Below are positions 46,351 through 56,807 of a stretch of 64,000 bases of DNA, piece by piece. The position numbers and the translations under genes were made by a program. The notes below the pieces were generated by a model. The model searched no databases, had not been told where the DNA came from, and saw only the letters and a program-made list of their open reading frames with translations. The stretch comes from Paenibacillus sp. FSL M7-0420 (lineage in GTDB: Bacteria; Bacillota; Bacilli; Paenibacillales; Paenibacillaceae): positions 2,542,001-2,606,000 of the forward strand of contig NZ_JBBOCJ010000001.1 in assembly GCF_038002345.1 (NCBI RefSeq), given 5' to 3'. Each line of letters starts with the position of its first letter. Position 1 is the stretch's first letter.

Positions 46351-48039
46351 ATGTTAAAAAACAAGCTTTTGACCACCAGTCTGGTACTCATTCTGGCGGC
46401 GGCATTGGGAGGCTGCGGCGGAGGTAGCAGCAACAATGCGCCGGACACCTCAGCACAGAGCACGAATGCGGGAGGCAATGAGGAGGCTCCGGCAGTAACC
46501 TACAAGTATTTCAGCTTCGGGGCACCCAAGAAACAAATCCTGGGAAGCGAAACAACAATCGGCAAAGAGCTGCAGGCTCAGACCGGAGTGGACTGGAATA
46601 TTGAATATCTGGTCGGCGATGGAGATACCAAGGCGGGCGTGATGATTGCCAGCGGAGACTATCCGGACATCATTGACTCCAGTGGTCAGATGGCTAAGCT
46701 TATGGACGCAGGGGCATTTATTCCGCTTGATGATCTTATTGAACAATACGGCCCCAATATTAAACGGGTATACGGACCCTATTTTGATAAATTCAGGCAG
46801 GAAGACGGCAAGCTCTACTTCTTCCCTTACGGTGCCAACATCGGCTACATCTCTGAGCCTAACTTTCAGACCGGCTTCTACATTCAGCGGTCTGTGCTGA
46901 AGGAATTCAATTATCCGAAGATTAAGACGCTTGATGAATATTTTGACTTGCTGAAGCAATACAAAGAGAAGCATCCTCAGGTGGGCGGACAGGAGACGAT
47001 TGGCTTCGCTACCCTTGCCGGTGAACAGGGAAGCTTCTTCACCCTTCAGAATCCGGCCAATCACTTGGCAGGCTATCCGAATGACGGCAGCACCATTGTC
47101 GATATGAAGACCCATGAGGCCAAGCTGGTCGGGGGCTCCGATTATCAGAAGAGATGGATTAAGAAGCTGAATGAAGCTAACGCCGAGGGATTGGTTGACC
47201 CTGAATCCTTCACGATGAACAGAGACCAGTATCTGGCTAAGCTGACCTCGGGACGCGTACTCGGTTACTTCAGCTATTCCTGGCAGGTTGGGGATGCGAC
47301 GAATAACCTCAAGAAAGCCGGTAATGACGACATGCGTTATGTTGCGCTTCCGATTGTATTTGATAAAGAGATCAAAGATCAATATATTGATCCTCCCGGC
47401 TTCGTAAACAATTATGGAGTAGGCATTACAGTGAAAGCCAAAGACCCCGTCCGTATTATCCAATACTTCGACAACCTGCTTAAGGAAGAGAATCAAATCC
47501 TGGTTCAATGGGGCATCAAGGATCAGAGCTATGCAGTTGACGCGAACGGAAGGTTCACTTATGCCAACGACGCGCAGCGCCAGCTGCACGAAGACCCTGA
47601 GCAGAGCCTGAAATTCGGGTTTGACTATTTCAACTACAGCTGGCCGCGTTATGGCAATAACTCTGTTCTGCAGGATGGCAATGCCTATGGTCCGGGTAAC
47701 CAGCCTGAGGTAGCCTCTTACGGTTATACGGATGGCGACAAGAAGCTGCTCGAAGCTTACGGAGTGAAGACCTTCAGCGAGCTGTTCAGCGATCCGGATG
47801 AGCGCCCTTGGTCCCCTGCCTGGTCCATTGCTCTGGAACAAGGTTCTCCTGAACAGATGTTCATTACCAAGGCTGACGATTTGCAGCGCAAACATCTGCC
47901 TGCTATGGTTCTGGACACACCGGCCAACTTCGACAAGAATTGGGGAGATTACATGGCCCAGTTCAACAAGCTGGATAAGAAAACCTATGAAGATTTCATC
48001 ACCAAGAAGGTTCAGGAACGTGTAGCAGGCAAATGGTAA
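46351..48039 (+). CDS. Extracellular sugar-binding lipoprotein of an LplA-type ABC importer (module C)
   Basis: A 562-residue binding lipoprotein. The signal peptide MLKNKLLTTSLVLILAAA ends at the lipobox LGGC, followed by GGGSSNN. The mature part has IGKELQAQTGVDW, MIASGDYPDII and AFIPLDDLIEQYGPNIKRVYG, aligned throughout with the module B protein. AAGGGGGA lies about 10 nt before ATG 46351; an in-frame ATG at 46306 adds 15 residues that do not fit a signal peptide. The nearby GH115 suggests a glucuronic-acid-bearing ligand (inference). Confidence 0.93.
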   Translation: MLKNKLLTTSLVLILAAALGGCGGGSSNNAPDTSAQSTNAGGNEEAPAVTYKYFSFGAPKKQILGSETTIGKELQAQTGVDWNIEYLVGDGDTKAGVMIASGDYPDIIDSSGQMAKLMDAGAFIPLDDLIEQYGPNIKRVYGPYFDKFRQEDGKLYFFPYGANIGYISEPNFQTGFYIQRSVLKEFNYPKIKTLDEYFDLLKQYKEKHPQVGGQETIGFATLAGEQGSFFTLQNPANHLAGYPNDGSTIVDMKTHEAKLVGGSDYQKRWIKKLNEANAEGLVDPESFTMNRDQYLAKLTSGRVLGYFSYSWQVGDATNNLKKAGNDDMRYVALPIVFDKEIKDQYIDPPGFVNNYGVGITVKAKDPVRIIQYFDNLLKEENQILVQWGIKDQSYAVDANGRFTYANDAQRQLHEDPEQSLKFGFDYFNYSWPRYGNNSVLQDGNAYGPGNQPEVASYGYTDGDKKLLEAYGVKTFSELFSDPDERPWSPAWSIALEQGSPEQMFITKADDLQRKHLPAMVLDTPANFDKNWGDYMAQFNKLDKKTYEDFITKKVQERVAGKW

Positions 48040-48061
48040 TCTAGAGACAGAATCAGCTATA

Positions 48062-48102
48062 AGCTGCGGGCTGGAAGGGGGAAGCTGCTCCGTCCCGCAG
48101 CT
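48062..48102 (+). terminator. Stem-loop between binding protein and permease genes (module C)
   Basis: A 9-bp perfect stem (AGCTGCGGG at 48062-48070 with CCCGCAGCT at 48094-48102) closes a loop of about 23 nt. There is no T run, so it looks more like an RNA stabiliser or attenuator than a full terminator. Confidence 0.65.
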
Positions 48103-48136
48103 GTAATCAGCAAGGTGTTAGAAGGGAGAAGAACCA

Positions 48137-49105
48137 GTGGAGAAACCAGTACATGCTGTACCCCCTCTCAACAACAAGGGAATTCAATTAAATAGAAACC
48201 ATTCATTCTTCAAGCGTCTTATTCAGCAGAGGACGCTGGCCTTCATGTGTATTCCTTTTGTTCTTTGGGCGTTTGTATTCAAGTACCTCCCGCTCTGGGG
48301 CTGGACTATGGCTTTTCAGAATTACAAGCCGGCCAAGAGCTTCTCAGAGCAGCAGTGGGCAGGGTTAAAGCACTTTAGGATACTGTTTGAGGACAGCACC
48401 TTTTATCGTGTGCTGCGGAATACACTTGTCATGAGTGGTATTCAATTAGCATTAGGGTTTGTTACGGCAATTACGCTTGCGCTTCTGTTAAATGAGCTGA
48501 AGAATATTATCTTTAAACGTGTAGTGCAAACCGTCAGCTACTTGCCGCATTTCATCTCCTGGGTAGTGGCGTCGAGTATTGTGCTGACGGTATTATCGCC
48601 TGACGGGATTGTCAATGTTCTGCTTACCAAGCTTCAGCTCCTGGACAAACCTGTACTCTGGATGGGCAAAGGGAGTTATTTCTGGGGAATTCTCGGGGCA
48701 ACGCAGGTATGGAAGGATGTGGGCTGGAACACCATCATCTACTTGGCAGCCATCACTTCCATCGACCCCTCTCAATATGAGGCGGCTGAAATCGACGGAG
48801 CCAGCCGTTTTCAGCGGATGCTTAATATCACGCTTCCCGGACTCAAGCCGGTTATCATCATTCTCCTAATTATGAATATGGGTAATATTCTTGAGTCCGG
48901 ATTTGAGGCGCAATATTTGCTAGGTAACGGGATGAACATTGATTTCTCGGAGAACCTGGATATATTCGTGCTGAAATATGGACTTGGAATGGGGAATTTC
49001 TCGTTGGGTACCGCTGCAGGGATATTCAAAACATTGGTCAGCTTCATCTTCCTGTTCTCAGCCAATAGCATCGCCAAAAAAATGGGAGAAAGCAGATTAT
49101 TCTAA
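48137..49105 (+). CDS. ABC sugar importer permease, LplB type (module C)
   Basis: A 322-residue permease starting with GTG 48137, which is preceded by GAAGGGAG. Six membrane segments are predicted, beginning TLAFMCIPFVLWAFVFKYLP. The EAA loop is EAAEIDGASRFQRMLNITLPG. It is closest to the module B LplB-type permease. The partner permease starts 15 bp later. Confidence 0.94.
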   Translation: MEKPVHAVPPLNNKGIQLNRNHSFFKRLIQQRTLAFMCIPFVLWAFVFKYLPLWGWTMAFQNYKPAKSFSEQQWAGLKHFRILFEDSTFYRVLRNTLVMSGIQLALGFVTAITLALLLNELKNIIFKRVVQTVSYLPHFISWVVASSIVLTVLSPDGIVNVLLTKLQLLDKPVLWMGKGSYFWGILGATQVWKDVGWNTIIYLAAITSIDPSQYEAAEIDGASRFQRMLNITLPGLKPVIIILLIMNMGNILESGFEAQYLLGNGMNIDFSENLDIFVLKYGLGMGNFSLGTAAGIFKTLVSFIFLFSANSIAKKMGESRLF

Positions 49106-49120
49106 AAGGAGGTATATGTC

Positions 49121-50038
49121 ATGCAAGCAGCAAGAAAATCGCGTTTGCGTAATTCCAGTCTGGGAGACCGTGTATTTGATATATGCAACATCATTTTTAT
49201 GCTATGTCTGATGGTTGTTACGATGTATCCCTTCGTTAATATGATCGCCATATCCCTTAACGATGCTAATGATGCTGTCAGAGGCGGGATTTATTTGTGG
49301 CCGCGGATGTGGACCTTTAGCAATTACAAGTATATCTTCGGGGAATCGGACATCTATCATGCCACGCTGATCTCCCTTCTGCGTACAGTGATCGGAACGG
49401 CAGTCTCAGTCTTCTGTACCGCAATGCTGGCCTTTACCTTGAGCCGCCAGGAATTCGTACTCCGCAAGTTCGTCACAATGTTCTTCGTATTCACCATGTA
49501 TTTCAGCGGCGGCCTGATTCCCGGCTACCTGCTGATCCGGAATGTGGGTCTGACGGATTCTTTCTGGGTCTATATTGTTCCGGGGATTATCGGTGTGTTC
49601 AATATGATTGTCATCCGATCTTTCATTGAAGGCCTGCCCGAAGGGATTCTGGAGTCGGCCCGGATCGACGGGGCCGGGGAATTCACAACCTTTGTCCGTG
49701 TAGTACTGCCGTTGACGATTCCTGCGATGGCTACTGTATCTCTGTTTGTAGCTGTGGGACAGTGGAACTCCTGGTTTGATGTATTTCTGTACAACTCCTC
49801 CAATATCAAGCTGAGCACACTTCAGTACGAGCTGATGAAAATTCTGCAGACAACCAATACGTCTGCGACTGCCGGAGCAGTGGATGCATATCAATCTGCA
49901 GATAATGCAGTAAGGGTAACGCCAACCTCGTTGCGTGCTACGATGACAATCGTTGCAAGTGTGCCCATTCTGATGGTCTATCCTTTCCTGCAGAAGTATT
50001 TTGTTCAGGGGATGACGGTTGGAGGCGTTAAGGGTTGA
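49121..50038 (+). CDS. ABC sugar importer permease, YtcP/AraQ type (module C)
   Basis: A 305-residue permease. The EAA-like loop is ESARIDGAGEFTTFVRVVLP, and the C-terminus VPILMVYPFLQKYFVQGMTVGGVKG is typical. AAGGAGG precedes ATG 49121. It ends module C and is followed by a terminator at 50102. Confidence 0.94.
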   Translation: MQAARKSRLRNSSLGDRVFDICNIIFMLCLMVVTMYPFVNMIAISLNDANDAVRGGIYLWPRMWTFSNYKYIFGESDIYHATLISLLRTVIGTAVSVFCTAMLAFTLSRQEFVLRKFVTMFFVFTMYFSGGLIPGYLLIRNVGLTDSFWVYIVPGIIGVFNMIVIRSFIEGLPEGILESARIDGAGEFTTFVRVVLPLTIPAMATVSLFVAVGQWNSWFDVFLYNSSNIKLSTLQYELMKILQTTNTSATAGAVDAYQSADNAVRVTPTSLRATMTIVASVPILMVYPFLQKYFVQGMTVGGVKG

Positions 50039-50101
50039 TGACAAGGGAGGGGCAGGGAGGCAACCCGCCTTGCGCTCCGCTTGAGGTTATATCTCTCTAA
50101 T

Positions 50102-50136
50102 CAGGCCGGCTGGAACCTTTTAGCCGGCCTGTCTTT
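50102..50136 (+). terminator. Rho-independent terminator after module C
   Basis: A 10-bp perfect stem (CAGGCCGGCT at 50102-50111 with AGCCGGCCTG at 50122-50131), a 10-nt loop, then TCTTT. The stretch from 50137 to 50328 shows no intact gene. Confidence 0.8.
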
Positions 50137-50328
50137 ACGCCCACAAGCTTCGCAGATTGATAATTCCTCATCAATGGATGATGTTCCCAGGATAGAATGA
50201 TGCAAATTCAAGTTAGTATTAGCATAGAACGGAACTCGCGTATACAGAGCCTGGAGCCTGCGGCATTCTGCAGGATGACCTGTGGAGGCTCTCAAGCAAT
50301 CATACTGTTTAGTGGGGGGATACTCATT

Positions 50329-51624
50329 AATTATTCAGACCCAAAATACCGGATTCTGTCCTACACCCGTGAGCCGGCAGGGATCTATGGATCGAAGCTT
50401 GGCTGCAGTATGCATGGTGCGATGAGTCCAACTGCTCGCCGTAAAATTACTGGAGCGGCTGACTGTATCCTTCGATACCTGCGTACAATTGCCGGAAGCC
50501 CGGACGGTCTCTTCGGAGAAGGAGCTGCAGGAGCTTGGGGCAGAGTATCTTTACAGCGACGGGACAACGGTACGCAAGCCTGTGAACTGGAATTCAGGCG
50601 GGATATCCTGGGATAAGCCAGGCGTGTACACGGTAACCGGCGAAGTGAACCAGTCCGTTTATTACTTTCCGTTCTCGGTGAACCGGGCCGATCCTTCCTT
50701 CTTCCAATGGTAGAATCAATATTATTTCATCGCCAATAACGATGCTGACCGCAAACAACAGCCTCTCTGTGCGCTCAGCGGGTACTATTGGACAACTGGC
50801 GACAGCGGCGGAATATGTAATATTGAATACTAAAATGTACTCCCATATGATCCAATTCCTGTGGGCATCTGAATTTCAAGTAATAGGCGGAGAGGTATAC
50901 ATCTTCCTGGCCAGCAGTTCTGAGGGCTTCGGGCCGATCCGGGCCTATGTGATGAAGCTGAGAAGCGGGGTAGATCTCTGCAACAAGGCGGATTGGGAGC
51001 GGCCGGAGCCGGTTGTGGGCCGTGACGGGAAGGTATTAAGCGAAGTAGGCCTGACACTGGATATGACTGTTGTACAGGCTTCCGGTACAACTTATGCGAT
51101 ATGGGCGCAGCGTGACCTGATTTCGGTGGATCTTGGCTCCTGGATTTACATTGCTGAAATAGATGAGCAGGAGCTGTGGAGAGTTCAGTGAGCCTGTCCT
51201 GCTGTCGAAGCTGGAGTATAGCTGGGAGAATAATTATTTGTTTGTTGACGAGGGACCGTATCCTTTGTTCAGTGGAGATAAGCTGTACATTACGTTCTCC
51301 AGAGCGCTGGTGGACTACACCTATAATGTAGGCTATCTCTCGATTGACCGGAATGCCGACTTGCTGAACATCACCAACTGGACCAAGGGCAATTATCCGC
51401 TGCTGACCAGTTCCTCCGTTCCCGGCCATAATGCTCATGTAACCCAGGAGGGTATGGTGTGGAGCATCTATCATGCACGGATCGGCAAGGAAGGTCCAAG
51501 ATACAGCGGCGTCCGCAGGGTACACTTCCACCAGGACGGCTTCCCTATTCTGGATATGACAGAGAACAAGGATATTCAGTGCAGCAGCCGGAAATTGAGT
51601 TTTACCTTGAAGGTGCATGCCTAA
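50329..51624 (+). pseudogene. Decayed GH43 gene, paralogue of the gene at 27498
   Basis: Conceptual translation in shifting frames follows the intact 604-residue GH43 protein. It begins with ILSYTREPAGIYGSKLGCSMH (intact: ILCYTRQPQEDIVYASKLAYSMH). An internal deletion of roughly 160 codons follows. It resumes with YLYSDGTTVRKPVNWN, then NRADPSFFQW, where an in-frame TAG at about 50711 interrupts the blade. The next part is frameshifted: FLWASEFQVIGGEVYIF to LDMTVVQASGTTYAIWAQRD, with another frame change near 51190. The last part, YLFVDEGPYPLFSGDKLYITF to LKVHA, ends at 51624. All three catalytic acids survive as codons, but no continuous protein can be made. Confidence 0.88.
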
Positions 51625-51683
51625 AGCACAAGTTGCCGTGCACCATGTTACTTATATCCAACGGAATTCACCTGGGGAGGAAA

Positions 51684-52798
51684 ATGATGAACACCGCCAT
51701 AACTAATCCGATGATGTGGTCAGACGTTCCGGATGTTGACGTAATACGGGTATACTCTGCCTTCTATATGGTTAGCACCAGTATGCACTCCATGCCGGGT
51801 TGCCCGATCATGAAGTCGGTTAATTTGAAGGACTGGGAAATCGTAAGTTATGTATACGATACCTTTGAGGATAATGATGCCCACAGGCTGCTGGACGGCA
51901 CTGGTATTTACGGCAAGGGCTCGTGGGCGGCATCGCTTCGCTACAAGGATGGGATCTACTATGTTTGTATGAACCAGTTCTATATCTATCGCACAAACGA
52001 TATTGAACACGGAGTTTGGGAACGCTCGGTGATACCGGGGCTTCACCATGACCCAGCCCTTTTGCTGGATGAGGATGACCGCAATTATATCATCTATGGC
52101 AATGGGGACATTTATATCAAAGAGTTGACCGGCGATGTTACCGCTGTGAAGCCTGGCGGAATTAATCAGCTGCTGCTTGAAGGAGAGCGCACTGGTATGG
52201 GGCTGCGGATTAAAGGATGTCATGCTTATAAACTTCATGGCAATTACTACCTGTTCTTTATCGAATGGCCGAAAACCGGGAACAAGCGGAGACGGCAGGT
52301 GTGTTACCGTTCAAGCGGACTTCGGGGCTTTATGAGCGGAGAATGATCCTTGATGATGATATGGGCTATTTTAACAATGGTGTAGCTTAAGGGGGAATTG
52401 TCGATACACCGGATCAGGAGTGGTATACGGTATTGTTCCAGGACCGTGGTGCCGTGGGACGTGCGCCTCAATCCGTTACTGCTAAGCTTCCTGCTGCAGA
52501 TCCGAAGCCGCTTGTGATCAGCGATGAATTCGACTATGAGAAAGACCGTTTGGCTCTTAACTGGCAGTGTAATCATAATCCTGACAACAGACTGTGGTCT
52601 GTTACAGAACGTCCCGGTTATCTGCGGCTTAGATCAGACACATTAGCATAGGGGATACTTCAGGCCCGCAACACGCTGACACAACAGACGGAAGGACTGG
52701 CTTGCAGTGCAGAGGCAATGCTGGAGCTCTTGGGCATGCAGCCTGGCGGATATGCTGATTTTGATTATTTCCATTATCACCGGTATATAACACAGTAA
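51684..52798 (+). pseudogene. Decayed GH43 xylosidase gene, paralogue of the gene at 21431
   Basis: This copy begins MMNTAITNPMMWSDVPDVDVIRV after GGGGAGG and follows the intact 503-residue enzyme to RRRQVCYRSSG. A frameshift there closes the frame at 52346. In the next frame the copy continues (LDDDMGYFNNGVA), with an in-frame TAA at 52388. A deletion removes the PCVFPVTWENDW segment. Another stop follows RLRSDTLA at about 52649, and most of the C-terminal sandwich is missing before the end GGYADFDYFHYHR. A six-residue in-frame deletion also removes the FSSNDMD segment. It lies directly after the other decayed GH43 gene, so both were probably lost together. Confidence 0.88.
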
Positions 52799-52892
52799 GC
52801 GCAAGCTAACAGATTGTTATGATTGTTCTCTGCCTATAAAAGAAGTGTTAGTTCCTCTTATAATAGAAGCAGAGTACAATTATGAGAGTCGA

Positions 52893-53798
52893 ATGGGGAT
52901 GGAAGCAATGAATGAAGAGTACATGAAGACCCCGGAGAATTTCAACAACGTTCATGCCTTTTTGAGAAAAATGGTAACTTTGACGGGAAAGCTTCAGACC
53001 TGGGAGTTCGTCAGATTCGAGTTTTGGGAGTGTTATGAAGCCGCTAAAAGCCCAGACCCGAGCTTCAAGCAAAATAATGCACACCTATGGAAGAATGAAG
53101 CCGGTGAGATAACAGGCCTTTTCATTTCCGAATCCGGAGGCGGTTTCTTCAGCTTAATCGTTCATCCGGATTACCCGTATCTGGCGGACGAGATGGTCGC
53201 ATGGACCCGGAATGTATGGGGCAAGGGGAGAAAGAAGCTTAACACGGATTGCTATCCCTATGGTCAGGAGGTTCAGGCATTATTGGATCAAGGTTTTGTG
53301 CAAGATTCCCATATCGGGAATACCCGAAGATACGATCTTGCGCATACTGAGTACACTTTTAACCTGGAAGAAGGCTTCTACATCCGGTGCATGGCGGAAG
53401 GGGCAGACGAGGAATCGAAGGGCGAGTTGATTGAACATATCTTCTCTCCGTCTGATTCCGGCCCAGTCAAGGTAGAGTATTGGAGAAAAACTCTGCCGTC
53501 CTATCTTGCGGAGCTTGATTTCTCTGTGGTTGATGATAAGGGCCGGCATATTGCCTTCTGTTTCGGGTTCGTGGATCAGGATAACGGGATCGCGGTTATA
53601 GAGACGATTGGGACCCGCCCGGATTATCGGCAACGCGGCTTCGGCAAGGCGGTTGTTACAGCCTGCTTCTTGCGGCTGAAGGAGCAAGGTGTGACAACGG
53701 CATATATTACAGGGTTCTCTGCTGAGGCTAATGCTCTATATCAATCCCTGCAGCCGGTGGAGATTACTCCGATGCATTCGTATGTATACGAAGATTAA
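52893..53798 (+). CDS. GNAT-family N-acetyltransferase
   Basis: A protein of about 302 residues with two GNAT-like halves. The C-terminal half is the better match, with VIETIGTRPDYRQRGFGKAVV (acetyl-CoA loop RQRGFG) followed by LRLKEQGVTTAYITGFSAEANALYQSL. The N-terminal half has FFSLIVHPDYPYLADEMVAW, a weaker copy. The substrate is unknown. The start is uncertain: ATGs at 52893, 52899 and 52908 are all possible, and the last has GGGGAT upstream. The gene is unrelated to sugar use as far as can be seen. It lies between the decayed GH43 genes and the esterase. Confidence 0.82.
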   Translation: MGMEAMNEEYMKTPENFNNVHAFLRKMVTLTGKLQTWEFVRFEFWECYEAAKSPDPSFKQNNAHLWKNEAGEITGLFISESGGGFFSLIVHPDYPYLADEMVAWTRNVWGKGRKKLNTDCYPYGQEVQALLDQGFVQDSHIGNTRRYDLAHTEYTFNLEEGFYIRCMAEGADEESKGELIEHIFSPSDSGPVKVEYWRKTLPSYLAELDFSVVDDKGRHIAFCFGFVDQDNGIAVIETIGTRPDYRQRGFGKAVVTACFLRLKEQGVTTAYITGFSAEANALYQSLQPVEITPMHSYVYED

Positions 53799-53874
53799 AT
53801 ACAAGCGGGACTGTCCAATGTAGAAGCGTCTATCCTTCATATATATTTTTCCGAAACAGCTTCCTCAGCAGGAT

Positions 53875-53923
53875 TTCACACTTAGTTTATCGAATAAACA
53901 AAGTGTGAAGATATACATATAAT
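53875..53923 (+). promoter_or_regulatory. Operator-like 35-bp inverted repeat and -10 box before the esterase gene
   Basis: TTCACACTTAGTTTAT (53875-53890) and ATAAACAAAGTGTGAA (53894-53909) are 16-nt arms with one mismatch around CGA. A TATAAT (53918-53923) lies 8 bp downstream, so the repeat covers the -35 position. The inner part, TTAGTTT with AAACAAA, resembles the ROK-type XylR operator of Bacillus (TTAGTTTGTT half-sites). That resemblance is inference. No xylR gene is seen in the window. Confidence 0.65.
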
Positions 53924-53938
53924 CTATGAGAGGAATGA

Positions 53939-54727
<789 letters not shown>

Positions 54728-54738
54728 ATGGTGTAGAG

Positions 54739-54763
54739 GGCGTCCTGAGCGGGCGCCTTTTAT
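54739..54763 (+). terminator. Rho-independent terminator after the esterase gene
   Basis: GGCGTCC (54739-54745) pairs with GGGCGCC (54751-54757, one G-U), with a 5-nt loop and a TTTTATT tail. Confidence 0.78.
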
Positions 54764-54887
54764 TCTGGCTGGAAGTTGCCGCTGTATGCCGGGTAATCCT
54801 TAGAAGTCCAAATGTTCACCGCAGTGACGATAATGCTTCCAGTTTTAATTAGTAGTGCGTCAGTGTGTCTTACATTCACTGAAGCGC

Positions 54888-54934
54888 AAAAAAGGCAGCC
54901 CCAAGCCATATCTATGGCTCGGGGGCTGCCTTTT
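54888..54934 (-). terminator. Bidirectional terminator at the end of the minus-strand importer operon
   Basis: AAAAGGCAGCCCC (54890-54902) pairs with GGGGGCTGCCTTTT (54921-54934), and an inner AGCCATA/TATGGCT extends the stem. On the minus strand it is followed by a run of six T. It lies 30 bp beyond the binding protein stop. Confidence 0.88.
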
Positions 54935-54964
54935 CTATCATCTCCGCGCTTTGCAGGTCACCGC

Positions 54965-56761
54965 TTATTTATTAGCAATCGCATCGGCGCGCATTTTAAC
55001 GATTTTGTCTGCTCTTTCCTTGTCTACGGCGAAGACATCGTTCCAGCCGAGTCCTTCGACATCGCTCTTCAGCTTGGTCCAGAGCTGGTCGAATTCGGCC
55101 TGGTCCTTGGCGAAGATCATTTTCCAGGAGGTGTTCTTGACATAATCCGAGATCTGGCTGCGTTTGTTCTTAACGTCAGAGGAATCGGAGCCAAGACTGG
55201 TGTTGATGTTCGGTACGATGTCAATCATGTTGTTCTTCGTATAATACTCAGTCGGAGTAGTGGCGTCATAGGTTTTCTGCCAATCTGTAGTCAGCGCAGT
55301 CTTGTTGGCTTCGATGGTGGACGCCCAGTAGGTGCTGTTGTAGAACTCTTTGGTTTCCGGGTCGGTCACGAAATCACTCATAATCATCGAGTTGACCTTG
55401 CTCTGGCCATCCTGGTAACCGCCGCCGCCGTATTCAGCAGGCACAGGAGTATTTTCCTGGAATGCAGTCTGACCAACTTCGGTCAGCTTGAATTTGCCGT
55501 CCGGTGTTTTTTCATAGTTGAAGCCTTCGAAGCCGTTGGTATAGTAACGCAGGCCTTCCGGAGAGGACATCCAGTCCATCAGTTCCATGATTCTTTCCGG
55601 TTCTTTCGCTTTGGAGCCGATGGCGAACACTCTGCCGTTCCCGAAGTAAGCATCACTGTTCTGGATCAGGTGGGTATCGCCGATCGGAACGGCTACGTTG
55701 CCGTCACCCTGGTTGCCGCGTTCAATCGTGTTGTAGAAGCCTCTCTGCCAGGAGTACCACAGGAGCAGCACCTGCTTGTTGGTCAGCTTCTCAGATACCT
55801 TGTTCCAGTCCTGGGAAGGGGAATCCGGGTCGACGAGACCCATTTTGTTAGCGTCATAATAGAACTGCAGAATCTTCTTGTACATGCTGTTGTCGTCAAC
55901 GATCGGCACGATGTCACCTTTGGCATTCAATTGAATTGTTGTTGTGCCGTTCGGCTGCTCATAGCCATACCAGTTGCTCAGCCACCGGACATTCTCCATG
56001 CTGCCGCCATCCCAGTCCTTCCACAGCGTAATCGGAACAATCGGCTTACCGTCCGGAGTCTTCGGATATTTAGCCTGCATATCCTTCAGGGCGGTCATCA
56101 GGTCGTTCAGATTATTCAGCTTCGGCGCGCCGATTCCCTTGTAATAATCCCAAGGCATAATCGGGCTGGAGTAAGGCAGCTCTTCTGAGAAAGTCGTTGG
56201 CGAGGTGTCGGCGGTGAAGGCCGGGAGAGCATAGATTTTACCATCCGGGTTCTGCTTCTCGAAGGCCACATTGAACGGCTTAAAGTGATTGTCTACATAT
56301 TGGGACAGATGCTCCGTGTTCTTAATCATGTCGGTTAAATCCATAATCATGCCTGCCGGAATCAGTTCCTCAAGCTGGCTGTTCTCAATAATCAGGAGGT
56401 CGCCGAGGTCACCGGATGCAGAGCGGGTCTTGTACAGCTGGTCGCCCGCTACCTGCGGAGCCAGAATGTTCAGTGTGATATTGAATTTGTCTTTCAGCAG
56501 CTTGCCGTACCATCCCGTCTGCTCGCCTTGATAGTTAGCTGCGTTGTCGAATACCGTAATGGTTAGAGGTTTGCTGTGATCGATGCCTGTGCTTGTGCCC
56601 GGATCGGATGACTCAGTAGGTGTTCCGGGTTCGGCCGTCCCCGCAGCAGCTCCTCCATTGTTGGAATTACCGCTGCAACCACTTAACGCCGTTGTTACCA
56701 GCAGGATGGTCGTCCCTAGTAACAGCGCGGACTTTCTGCCCAGCTTAATGTGTGTTTTCAT
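54965..56761 (-). CDS. Extracellular sugar-binding lipoprotein (fourth importer)
   Basis: A 598-residue binding lipoprotein. The signal peptide MKTHIKLGRKSALLLG is followed by TALSGC as lipobox. The mature part starts LTITVFDNAANYQGEQTGW, with GDLGDLLIIENSQLEELIPAG and YALPAFTADTSP. It is only distantly like the three module proteins, so a different ligand is likely. GGGGGG lies 7 nt before the ATG. It is the last gene of a permease-permease-binding protein operon, the reverse order of modules A to C. No regulator or hydrolase gene is directly attached. Confidence 0.92.
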   Translation of the reverse strand: MKTHIKLGRKSALLLGTTILLVTTALSGCSGNSNNGGAAAGTAEPGTPTESSDPGTSTGIDHSKPLTITVFDNAANYQGEQTGWYGKLLKDKFNITLNILAPQVAGDQLYKTRSASGDLGDLLIIENSQLEELIPAGMIMDLTDMIKNTEHLSQYVDNHFKPFNVAFEKQNPDGKIYALPAFTADTSPTTFSEELPYSSPIMPWDYYKGIGAPKLNNLNDLMTALKDMQAKYPKTPDGKPIVPITLWKDWDGGSMENVRWLSNWYGYEQPNGTTTIQLNAKGDIVPIVDDNSMYKKILQFYYDANKMGLVDPDSPSQDWNKVSEKLTNKQVLLLWYSWQRGFYNTIERGNQGDGNVAVPIGDTHLIQNSDAYFGNGRVFAIGSKAKEPERIMELMDWMSSPEGLRYYTNGFEGFNYEKTPDGKFKLTEVGQTAFQENTPVPAEYGGGGYQDGQSKVNSMIMSDFVTDPETKEFYNSTYWASTIEANKTALTTDWQKTYDATTPTEYYTKNNMIDIVPNINTSLGSDSSDVKNKRSQISDYVKNTSWKMIFAKDQAEFDQLWTKLKSDVEGLGWNDVFAVDKERADKIVKMRADAIANK

Positions 56762-56807
56762 GTGTAGCCCCCCGAATGATTAATGTATCATAAATGGCGC
56801 TGTCGGA

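Noticed and set aside
46450..47895. 481-codon reverse ORF opposite the module C binding protein
   Set aside because: A shadow frame of a well-supported lipoprotein gene.
50197..50616. Short ORF of 139 codons before the first GH43 pseudogene
   Set aside because: Only its middle matches the N-terminus of the GH43 paralogue; the frame is a product of the deletion and frameshift, so it was merged into the pseudogene.
54812..56188. 458-codon plus-strand ORF opposite the fourth binding protein
   Set aside because: It starts before the terminator and runs through it; the minus-strand gene has a signal peptide, lipobox and ribosome site.
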